NCBI GenBank assembly: GCA_030632925.1
Contig: DAOVTU010000009.1
Location: 1-16,372 of the forward strand
Direction of reading: 5' to 3'
DNA from: Candidatus Krumholzibacteriia bacterium
GTDB lineage: Bacteria > Krumholzibacteriota > Krumholzibacteriia > LZORAL124-64-63
Length of the DNA stretch: 16,372 nucleotides
The notes beneath the pieces were generated by a model, which was not told where the DNA came from, ran no database searches, and worked only from the letters and a program-made list of their open reading frames with translations. Made by a program: the position numbers and the translations under genes. Below are positions 1 to 7,275 of this stretch, piece after piece. The stretch's first letter is position 1, and each line of letters begins with the position of its first letter.

Positions 1-1919
1 CGCCGACCAACTGCTTCACGGTGGGCTCGACAGCCCTCACCTCGCCCTATGTCGTCAGTTCATTTTCTTCGCGCGGGCCGTCGCAGTGTGGGGGACCCTA
101 CGCCATAAAGCCCGAAATCATGGCGCCGGGCGAGAGCATCTACAGTTCGATACCCGGTGGTGGGTATGCGTTCATGGATGGTACGTCCATGGCCGGGCCC
201 CACATTGCAGGTGTGGTGGCGTTGATGCGCCAGGCCGCGCCAAATCTTGATGTGGTGACCATCAAGGAAGTTCTCATGGCGACCGCCATCGACATGGGCG
301 TGCTTGGTGAAGACAACGACTATGGCCACGGTATGGTTGATGCCTACGCCGCGGTCAGTGCCGTGCTGGGCAATGTCAATACCATCAGCGGCACCATCAC
401 GGCCCAGAATACCGGCCTGCCCGTTGCTGGTGTTGTTGTGCAGGACTTGCGTGGCACCGCTCAGGTGATCACCAGGATTGATGGCACCTACGATTTCACT
501 GTTCTGGGCGGGCAGACCACCCTTCGTATCAGCACGTTCGGCTTCGAAGGCCAGGATCATCCCATCGATCTGCTGGCTGGTGGCACTACGGTCCTGGATG
601 TGGCGCTGGCTTCAATGCCCTACGCCTTGGCCTCCGGCATCGTGCGTGGCCCCAGCGGCGGGCCCGTGAGCGGAGCGACCATCGCGGCCCTCGGTACTCC
701 GGTAGACCCGGTGGTGTCCGATGCTGCGGGCTACTATGAGCTTTCCCTGCCTATTGGCGACACGGCAGCCTATGACCTGATGGCGTCGGCTCCGAATCTC
801 GCCTACGAAATTTACTACCTGGGCCTGCAGGGCAGTCGCACTCTCGATTTTGATCTGACGGTTCTGCAATCCGATGGTTTTGAGACAGGCGGATTCGCCA
901 CTTTGCCTTGGCACCACAGCGGTGCCGAGGGGTTCACCGTCAGTGGTGATCAAGCCCACGAAGGCGTGTTGAGTGCCAGGGCCGGTGTCATCACCCATGA
1001 CCAGACGAGCGAACTGTCCCTCGATTATTTCCTGCCGGCGACAGACGCGTTTTCCTTCTGGTACAAGGTGGATTCCGAGCCTGCTTACGATACGCTCAAA
1101 CTCTATATCGACGGTGTGCTGGAAGGGACGTGGAGTGGTGCCACGGACTGGTCGCTGTACTCCGCTGATCTGAACGCCGGCTTGCACAATGTGCGCTGGG
1201 TCTACAGCAAGGATTCGTCTGTTTCCGCTGGTGCGGATGCCGCCTGGATCGACCTGGTCTCGCTGCCAGGTACGGGCGCCCATCCTCTGGCTGCCATCAC
1301 CCTCAGTGACGCGGCTCTGGTGGCGTCCGTTGATGCTGGCGGTACGGGTTCGTTGCCCCTGGCGATTGGCAACGTGGGCAGCTTCGGACTCGACTACACC
1401 GTGACCGTGGTCCAGGCCGAGACGAATGTCCCGCAGTGGATCAGCACGTCGGAAACAGCGGGCCTGATCTACCCCACGAGTATCAGGACTCTCACCGTAT
1501 TCTTTGATCCGGGTTATATGGGCGCGGGTCTGCACCTGGCCGACCTGGTGATCGCCTCCAATGACCCGGCTCATCCCGATACGACCGTGACAGTCGAACT
1601 GACGGTTGATGCGGTCAGTGCCGTGGACTCTGCGCTGCCTCGCAACCTGACCCTTGGCGGTGCGGTGCCCAATCCTTTCAACCCCGCAACAGACATCTAT
1701 TACAGCCTGCCCGCCCGGACCCAAGTCTCCCTGCGGATCTATGACGTTTCCGGTCGCCTGGTCAAGACTTTGGTGGACCGCGAGTTGACCGCTGGTGAAC
1801 ACAGCGAACGCTGGGATGGCCGGACTAATCAGGGCTACGGGGCCGCTTCGGGCATCTACTACATCCGATTGGTCACTGCCGACGAGACCAGCATCAAACC
1901 CATGACGTTGGTCCGCTAG
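1..1919 (+). CDS. Secreted S8 subtilisin-family protease, 3' part (5' end outside window)
   Basis: The reading frame is open from the left edge (codons from position 3), so the true start, signal peptide and the catalytic Asp and His lie upstream. What remains includes the subtilase serine motif GTSMAGPH, with the catalytic Ser codon at 186-188, preceded by the FSSRGP and KPEIMAPG motifs typical of S8 enzymes. After the protease domain come two carboxypeptidase-regulatory-like beta-domains (about 378-605 and 618-860) and a jelly-roll domain (about 870-1280; SFWYKVDSE, WVYSKD, AWID), of the kind often attached to secreted peptidases. An Ig-like/ASPM-SPD-2-Hydin-like domain (about 1281-1610) and a C-terminal FlgD-Ig/type IX-sorting-like domain (NPFNP at 1671-1685, ending MTLVR) follow. 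It is probably a cell-surface or extracellular endopeptidase. It lies 37 nt upstream of a second subtilase homologue on the same strand. The protease assignment is firm; substrate and export route are unknown. Confidence 0.93.
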   Translation, partial: PTNCFTVGSTALTSPYVVSSFSSRGPSQCGGPYAIKPEIMAPGESIYSSIPGGGYAFMDGTSMAGPHIAGVVALMRQAAPNLDVVTIKEVLMATAIDMGVLGEDNDYGHGMVDAYAAVSAVLGNVNTISGTITAQNTGLPVAGVVVQDLRGTAQVITRIDGTYDFTVLGGQTTLRISTFGFEGQDHPIDLLAGGTTVLDVALASMPYALASGIVRGPSGGPVSGATIAALGTPVDPVVSDAAGYYELSLPIGDTAAYDLMASAPNLAYEIYYLGLQGSRTLDFDLTVLQSDGFETGGFATLPWHHSGAEGFTVSGDQAHEGVLSARAGVITHDQTSELSLDYFLPATDAFSFWYKVDSEPAYDTLKLYIDGVLEGTWSGATDWSLYSADLNAGLHNVRWVYSKDSSVSAGADAAWIDLVSLPGTGAHPLAAITLSDAALVASVDAGGTGSLPLAIGNVGSFGLDYTVTVVQAETNVPQWISTSETAGLIYPTSIRTLTVFFDPGYMGAGLHLADLVIASNDPAHPDTTVTVELTVDAVSAVDSALPRNLTLGGAVPNPFNPATDIYYSLPARTQVSLRIYDVSGRLVKTLVDRELTAGEHSERWDGRTNQGYGAASGIYYIRLVTADETSIKPMTLVR

Positions 1920-1956
1920 GGCCGGCGTCATAACCGACACTTCGAAAGGGAATCTG

Positions 1957-4900
1957 ATGTTCACACGATTGAAAACCACAGTGGCCGCATTGGCCCTGTT
2001 ATTGCTTTTGACCACGCCGGGATGGGCCCGTGAGGAAAGCCGGGGGCTGAGTCCGCGTCTCGCCGACGCTCTTGAAAAAAACGACAGCACAGCGGTTTCG
2101 GCCGATGGCACCATTGCTGTCTGGGTGCGGTTTGTCGACAAGGGATTGACGGATTTTGAATTGGAAACAGCTTTGGCGGACCTCGAAAAAGGACTGTCGG
2201 AAAAGACGATATCACGGCGCCAGGCCAAGTCGCTTTCCGGCCAGGTGGTCGATGGGGCGGACCTGCCCGTAGCACCGCAATATGTGGCCGAAGTGGGCGA
2301 CACCGGTGCGGTGCTGCGCCGGCAATCCCGTTGGCTCAATGCCGCCAGTTACAACGCCACCGCCGATCAGATCGCTGTGATTGCTCGGTTGCCCTTTGTC
2401 GCTTCGGTGGATCTGGTGGCGCGTGGGGTCGGCCAGCGGCCGCCCTTGGAGCCCGAAGCCTCGCCCGAGTTGCAGGCCCTGATGTCGGGGACCGGAAAGG
2501 AGAAATCCTTTGGCACGCTGGACTACGGCACAAGTGGACCTGGCCTGACTCAAATGAACATCCCGGCTGTGCATGACATGGGGCTCAGTGGCCGGGGTGT
2601 TACGGTGGCTGTTCTGGACACCGGCTTTGAGCTGGAACACGAGAGTCTGCGTGACCTCGATGTCGTGGCGACCTGGGATTTTGTCAATGATTCCAGCTAT
2701 GTGGGCCCCCGTAAGGAAGAAGATCCAGGACAAGTGCTCTACGGCACGGCGGCCCTGTCGATTTTGGCCGGGTTCAGCCGCAGCACCCTGATCGGTTCGG
2801 CTTACAACGCATCGGTGATTTTGGCCAAGACCGAAGATCTGGCCAGTGAGACGCCGGTCGAAGAAGACAACTGGATTGCGGCCCTGGAGTGGGCCGAAGG
2901 CCTGGGGGCAGACGTTGTCTCCAGTGGGCTGGGCTACTATTCGTGGTACACGTTCGCGGATCTGGACGGTTACACGGCCGCCATCACGGTGGCGGCGGAA
3001 ATGGCTTCGGCGCGCGGTGTCTGTGTCGTCAGTTCGAATGGCGATTTTCGTGGCTCGAGCACCTGGCCGTATCTTTTGCCGCCGGCCGATGGACGCAGCG
3101 TCATCGCCGTCGGTTCGGTCGATCTCAATAATCAGGTCACCTGGTTCAGTTCGTCCGGTCCCACAGCCGATGGCCGTACCAAGCCCGACGTCATGGCCTT
3201 CTGTAATGGTCACCCGGCGGCCGCAGCCTGGGCGAATGATCTCTACAACTTCGGTTACGGGGGAAACTATTCCGTACCGCTGGTGTCCGGCATCGTGGCT
3301 CTCATGTTGGAGCACAACCGCAGCCTGAGCCCGCACCAGGTCATGGAGGCCCTGCACATGACCGGCAACCGGGCTGCTGCGCCGGACAATGATTTTGGCT
3401 GGGGCATCGCCGATGCGCTGGCAGCGGTCAACTATTGGGTGCCCACCATTTCGCATACACCCCTGAAGGACAGCGAGGGCGGGACCGGATCCCACAAGGT
3501 GGTCGCGATGATCACCGGTCCGGCCGGCCTGGACGAAGACCGCCTGTACGTTTCGTACCGCGTGGGTGCGGGGGGCTGGCAATTGGCGCCTATGGTTCCT
3601 GATGGTGATGGCCAGTATACGGGGGCCATTCCGCCCCAGGGACGCACCGGCCAGGTTGTCGACTATTACCTGGTGGCCACCGGCAGCGATGGGCAGACGA
3701 GCAATCATCCCGCCGACAGTCCGACCACTTTTCACAGTTTTTGCGAGGGTGCCGATACGACCCCGCCGGTGATCAAACACTTGACCCTGCCCGACATGAC
3801 CAAGGCCCATTGGCCGCCGACCCTGCGGGCTGAAGCGAGCGACAATAAGGGCCTCAACAGCCTGACGGTATTGGTCGATGTGCCCGGTCTCGGCAGTGTG
3901 GGACCCTTTGACATGGTCGAGGTGGGCGACCACTACGAACTGGAATTTCCGATACCTGTGGAATCGGTCTTCCCTGGTTTTACGATCACCTACCTGATCA
4001 TGGCGACCGATACCGCCGCAGTGCCGAACCTGGCGGTGGCGGGGCCCCATTTCTTCGAGGTGGTGGCCAGCAAAGGCTCGGTCTTGCTGGTCGATGATCG
4101 CTACAACAGCAAGAGCCTGGCTGCCGCCGAGCGTCGGGGGGTACAGAGTGCCGCGCCCGCAGAAAAAAGCGTGGCCGACCTGTCGCTCTGGCTGACCGAC
4201 GCCGGGTTTGCTGTCGATACCATCATGGCGTCGGCTGTCAAATCATCCAGTTTCCTGGGCTACGATGCGGTGATGGTGTCCAGTGGCAGCAACTTTGCCC
4301 CTTTCGCCTTTCCCGAACTGCGGCGCACCATGGTCTTGTGGACCGAACTTGGCGGCAAGCTGATTGTTGAAGGTGGCGAAACGGGCTATACCACAGCGGT
4401 GGCGCCTGGTTATCCCGAAATGATGGGCACGGCGTTGCCCATCTCGGCCTACAGTGGTGAAGATGCCAGTCGCCTGTGGGCGCCGGTTGAAATGGCGGAC
4501 TTCCCGCTATTGAAACGTCCACACATCCTGCCGGCGCCGATTCTGGTGGATACCGCCGGTGGCAATGACTGGGGTGCAGCAGATCTGGTCGACCGATCTC
4601 CCACGTCCTTCGTGGCCATGCATGCCGGGTACGGCACGACGCGTGGCGGCATCATCATCCACGACAACAACACCGGCGTGGAGTCGGGCCAGATTGTCTA
4701 TTTTCCCTTTGACATCATCAAGACAGACGAAGCCGAGGGGCGCATGCTCCTGGACAACGTCATGACCTACCTGCTGACCGAGGAACCGCCGGGGTCAGCC
4801 TCGATCTCGGGCCAGATCACCTTGGCCGGTCAGTCGGATCACGCCGGCATCACGGTTCGCGTCGGAGTCACCCATTCGACCATCACGGCGGCCGATGGTT

Positions 4901-5736
4901 CCTACACCCTGCCGGGTCTCTGGGGTGGAGACTACTCTTTGATCGTCGAAGAGGCTGGCTATGCGCCGGTCACCCGCCGGGTGACGGTCGTTGACGACAT
5001 GGATACCGGTGGCAAGGACTTTTACCTGATCCCGGTAACCGAAACATCTTATGTGTCGTCGCCAGGTCTGGCCATACCCGACAACGATGCGGCCGGCGTA
5101 TTCGATACCGTCAATGTCACCGAGGCAGGCGGGATCTACGGCGTGACCATTGAGGCTGACATCAGCCACTACGCCATCGGCCAACTTGTCATTACGCTGA
5201 CCAGTCCGCAGGGAACAGAAGTTACGCTTCACAACCGCAGTGGTGGCACTGTCGATGACGTGACAGGTGTCTGGCCAACCTCCCTGTTTGTTGACGGTCC
5301 GGGCTCGCTGAATGATTTCCTCGGTGAGAACGCGACGGGAGCCTGGACCCTGAAGGTGTCCGATCACCAGTTGGGTGCTCTCGGCACCATCAACAACTGG
5401 GGCCTGAACCTGCTGGTCAAAGCAGCCGATGCCTCGTCGGTGGCCGGTACCCTGCCGGTTGCGACCCGGTTGATCGGCAATTCCCCCAATCCCTTCAATC
5501 CCCGAACGATGATTGCCTTTGACCTGGCCAATGATGGCCCGGTGCGCCTGGAAATCTTCGATCTCAGGGGACGGCGAGTGCGCCAGTTGGCCGATCGCGG
5601 TTTGCCGGCAGGCAGCCACAGCCTGTTGTGGGACGGCCGCAGCGACAGCGGCAATGAAGTGGCCAGCGGCCTGTATTTCTATCGCCTGACCGCCGCGGAT
5701 AAACAGCAGACGAACAAGATGCTCTTGGTGAGGTAG
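1957..5736 (+). CDS. Secreted subtilase-like protein with degenerate catalytic triad, P-domain and FlgD-like C-terminus
   Basis: This encodes 1259 residues, with a signal peptide at 1-24 (MFTR start, long Leu run, GWA|RE). The ATG is set by an AAGGG Shine-Dalgarno about 8 nt upstream. Residues about 40-165 resemble an I9-type propeptide. The S8 fold spans about 195-480: the Asp motif is intact (VAVLDTGFE, Asp221) and the oxyanion-type Asn is kept (SSNGD, Asn361). The His motif reads LYGTAALS with Tyr262 in the His place, and the GTS-x-x-x-P motif reads GGNYSVPL with Asn437 in the Ser place. Two of the three catalytic residues are therefore missing, and proteolysis is unlikely. Then come Ig-like segments (about 500-705), an alpha/beta domain starting VLLVDDRYN (709 to about 940, ThuA/GATase-like in look), a carboxypeptidase-regulatory-like domain (949-1025), a proprotein-convertase-type P-domain (about 1029-1155) and the FlgD-like domain (NPFNP, 1175-1259). 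The intact frame argues for a functional pseudoenzyme, not a pseudogene. Confidence 0.93.
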   Translation: MFTRLKTTVAALALLLLLTTPGWAREESRGLSPRLADALEKNDSTAVSADGTIAVWVRFVDKGLTDFELETALADLEKGLSEKTISRRQAKSLSGQVVDGADLPVAPQYVAEVGDTGAVLRRQSRWLNAASYNATADQIAVIARLPFVASVDLVARGVGQRPPLEPEASPELQALMSGTGKEKSFGTLDYGTSGPGLTQMNIPAVHDMGLSGRGVTVAVLDTGFELEHESLRDLDVVATWDFVNDSSYVGPRKEEDPGQVLYGTAALSILAGFSRSTLIGSAYNASVILAKTEDLASETPVEEDNWIAALEWAEGLGADVVSSGLGYYSWYTFADLDGYTAAITVAAEMASARGVCVVSSNGDFRGSSTWPYLLPPADGRSVIAVGSVDLNNQVTWFSSSGPTADGRTKPDVMAFCNGHPAAAAWANDLYNFGYGGNYSVPLVSGIVALMLEHNRSLSPHQVMEALHMTGNRAAAPDNDFGWGIADALAAVNYWVPTISHTPLKDSEGGTGSHKVVAMITGPAGLDEDRLYVSYRVGAGGWQLAPMVPDGDGQYTGAIPPQGRTGQVVDYYLVATGSDGQTSNHPADSPTTFHSFCEGADTTPPVIKHLTLPDMTKAHWPPTLRAEASDNKGLNSLTVLVDVPGLGSVGPFDMVEVGDHYELEFPIPVESVFPGFTITYLIMATDTAAVPNLAVAGPHFFEVVASKGSVLLVDDRYNSKSLAAAERRGVQSAAPAEKSVADLSLWLTDAGFAVDTIMASAVKSSSFLGYDAVMVSSGSNFAPFAFPELRRTMVLWTELGGKLIVEGGETGYTTAVAPGYPEMMGTALPISAYSGEDASRLWAPVEMADFPLLKRPHILPAPILVDTAGGNDWGAADLVDRSPTSFVAMHAGYGTTRGGIIIHDNNTGVESGQIVYFPFDIIKTDEAEGRMLLDNVMTYLLTEEPPGSASISGQITLAGQSDHAGITVRVGVTHSTITAADGSYTLPGLWGGDYSLIVEEAGYAPVTRRVTVVDDMDTGGKDFYLIPVTETSYVSSPGLAIPDNDAAGVFDTVNVTEAGGIYGVTIEADISHYAIGQLVITLTSPQGTEVTLHNRSGGTVDDVTGVWPTSLFVDGPGSLNDFLGENATGAWTLKVSDHQLGALGTINNWGLNLLVKAADASSVAGTLPVATRLIGNSPNPFNPRTMIAFDLANDGPVRLEIFDLRGRRVRQLADRGLPAGSHSLLWDGRSDSGNEVASGLYFYRLTAADKQQTNKMLLVR

Positions 5737-5773
5737 TGCGGTGTCTGAACAATTGCAACAAACTCAAGCCCTT

Positions 5774-5786
5774 GGGAGTGAATGAA
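5774..5786 (+). promoter_or_regulatory. Ribosome binding site that sets the start of the first HAF gene
   Basis: GGGAG at 5774-5778 is 8 nt before ATG 5787. It decides against the longer reading from GTG 5736, which overlaps the upstream stop codon and would place 17 non-hydrophobic residues in front of the signal peptide. Confidence 0.75.
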
Positions 5787-7232
5787 ATGAGACGAATCCT
5801 GACAAGCCAAACCCGCGTACTGCTGAGCATTGTTTCGGTCTGCGTGGCTCTGGTGACAGCAATGCCGACAGCGGCCGCCCCGGTCATCGAGTGGCTGGGC
5901 GAAAACTTTCCGTTCGACGTGAACGCCGATGGCACCGCGGTCGCGGGCAATACTGCGGGCTACTTTGATGCCTTTCGCTGGACCAGGGAGACCGGTGTGG
6001 TCGAACTGGGCATGTCCACCAGCCGAACGATAGGCGGCGGCGCGGGCACACCCGACATTTCCGATGATGGTCTGCGAGTCTCGGCGACGGTCATCACGCC
6101 CGATACGCTGTACACCACCCAGGGCATCTGGACCAAGGGTATCGGTTGGGAAGTCTCCATGCCGCCCATTCCTCCGACCGGCGGTGTCATGGACAACGGC
6201 CTCAGTTCCTGTTGGGGTCTGTCAGGTGATGGCACCACCCTGACCGGTTTCTACTGGCGGCCCGGCTTTGCTCAAATAGACGGCAGTGCTCATACGAATA
6301 CCTGGTCCCTCATTGACGGCTTCACTGCCTTGCAAACACCGTTGCGCAATTGCCGCGGCAATGACCTGAGCTACGACGGTTCGGTGGTCGTTGGCTGGAG
6401 CGAGCGTCAGGACGGCATCTGGTGCCCGACAGTCTGGGAAAATGGCGGCGTTGCGGTGCTGCACGACCAGGGCGTTTTTACCACCGCTGAAGGCGTGTCC
6501 AATGACGGCAATACGATTTGGGGCACGGCCCAGGACACTCTGTCCAATCAAAAATCCGCCGCTCTGTGGCTCCGGACTGAGGCCGGTTGGGACGAACAGA
6601 TCCTTGGCGTATTGCCAGGCACTTTCCCTGGCAGCGGTTCGGCCAAATGTGAGGACCGCTCTGAAAACGGAAGCCTGATCGTTGGCTACAACACATTTGA
6701 CGGCTCGCCCTACAACAACACGGGATTCGTCTGGACGCTGAACGAAGGCATGGTTTCGGCCGCCGATTTCTTTGCCTCCCGGGGTGTGGTCCTGCCCGCC
6801 GGATTTATTATCGACAACCTGACGGCCGTGTCGCACAGCGGAAATGTGATCGTGGGCTTTGGACATCCGGGAGCCGTTTATCCCTATGTCTATGACGGAT
6901 TCGTCATCACTCTGGATGATACCTCGCCGGTGCCCGACGTGATCGGCCTGCGCGGCATGACCCTCGAGCCCAACTACCCCAATCCATTCAACCCCACGAC
7001 CATGATCGCGCTGTCGGTGGAAAATACGCAGTCCATAAAACTGCAGATTTTCAATGCCCGCGGCCAGATGGTCCGCCAGTTGCACAGCGGGGAGTTGACG
7101 GTTGGCCGTCACGAAATGACGTGGAATGGCCAGGACGGCAGCGGTCGCCCGGTGGCCAGCGGTGTCTATTTTGCCAGGGTCAGTGGTGAGGATGGTGGGA
7201 CCGAGTCCCAGCGGATGATGTTGGTCAAGTAG
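5787..7232 (+). CDS. Secreted HAF-repeat protein with FlgD/type IX-sorting-like C-terminal domain
   Basis: The product has 481 residues. I chose the ATG at 5787 because GGGAG (5774-5778) lies 8 nt upstream and the protein then begins with a clean signal peptide (MRRILTSQTR, a hydrophobic stretch, then PTAAA|PV at about 31). The body consists of repeats of the HAF type: a phrase like S-x-D-G-x-x-V-V-G followed by an aromatic strand such as AFRWTRETG, PTVWENGG or GFVWTLNEG. Examples lie around 5920-5990, 6200-6250, 6360-6450, 6490-6570 and 6650-6740. Such repeats probably form beta-propeller blades; their biochemical role is not known. The C-terminus (about residue 390 onward; NPFNP at 6981-6995, ending MMLVK) matches the same domain in the two upstream proteins. 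It lies 50 nt downstream of the subtilase homologue, consistent with one transcript. Confidence 0.88.
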   Translation: MRRILTSQTRVLLSIVSVCVALVTAMPTAAAPVIEWLGENFPFDVNADGTAVAGNTAGYFDAFRWTRETGVVELGMSTSRTIGGGAGTPDISDDGLRVSATVITPDTLYTTQGIWTKGIGWEVSMPPIPPTGGVMDNGLSSCWGLSGDGTTLTGFYWRPGFAQIDGSAHTNTWSLIDGFTALQTPLRNCRGNDLSYDGSVVVGWSERQDGIWCPTVWENGGVAVLHDQGVFTTAEGVSNDGNTIWGTAQDTLSNQKSAALWLRTEAGWDEQILGVLPGTFPGSGSAKCEDRSENGSLIVGYNTFDGSPYNNTGFVWTLNEGMVSAADFFASRGVVLPAGFIIDNLTAVSHSGNVIVGFGHPGAVYPYVYDGFVITLDDTSPVPDVIGLRGMTLEPNYPNPFNPTTMIALSVENTQSIKLQIFNARGQMVRQLHSGELTVGRHEMTWNGQDGSGRPVASGVYFARVSGEDGGTESQRMMLVK

Positions 7233-7244
7233 GCCCCTTTCGAC

Positions 7245-7275
7245 GGAGAAGGTCATCAAATATCTCAAGCATATC
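7245..7275 (+). promoter_or_regulatory. Ribosome binding site and possible non-canonical ATC start of the second HAF gene
   Basis: GGAG at 7245-7248 (within GGAGAAGG) is 6 nt before ATC 7255 but 27 nt before the first conventional in-frame start, GTG 7276. Reading from ATC gives a basic n-region (IKYLKHI) ahead of the hydrophobic core, as expected of a signal peptide. Either ATC is used, or an original ATG has mutated or been misread, or the GTG is used with a poor ribosome binding site. Confidence 0.5.

Noticed and set aside
612..2339. Long minus-strand open frame (575 codons) across the first and second genes
   Set aside because: It crosses two well-supported plus-strand genes and their intergenic gap, has low-complexity Arg/Gly/His-rich translation with no motifs, and reflects codon bias of the opposite strand.
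2212..4050. Long minus-strand open frame (612 codons) opposite the degenerate subtilase
   Set aside because: Antisense shadow; no ribosome binding site or recognisable domain, while the plus strand shows a continuous multi-domain protein.
1957..5736. The degenerate subtilase as a decaying pseudogene
   Set aside because: The frame is intact over 1259 codons, with signal peptide, ribosome binding site and all accessory domains preserved, which argues for selection instead of decay.
5736..5786. Upstream GTG start at 5736 for the first HAF gene
   Set aside because: It overlaps the previous stop codon and lacks a suitable ribosome binding site; the ATG at 5787 has one and begins a proper signal peptide.
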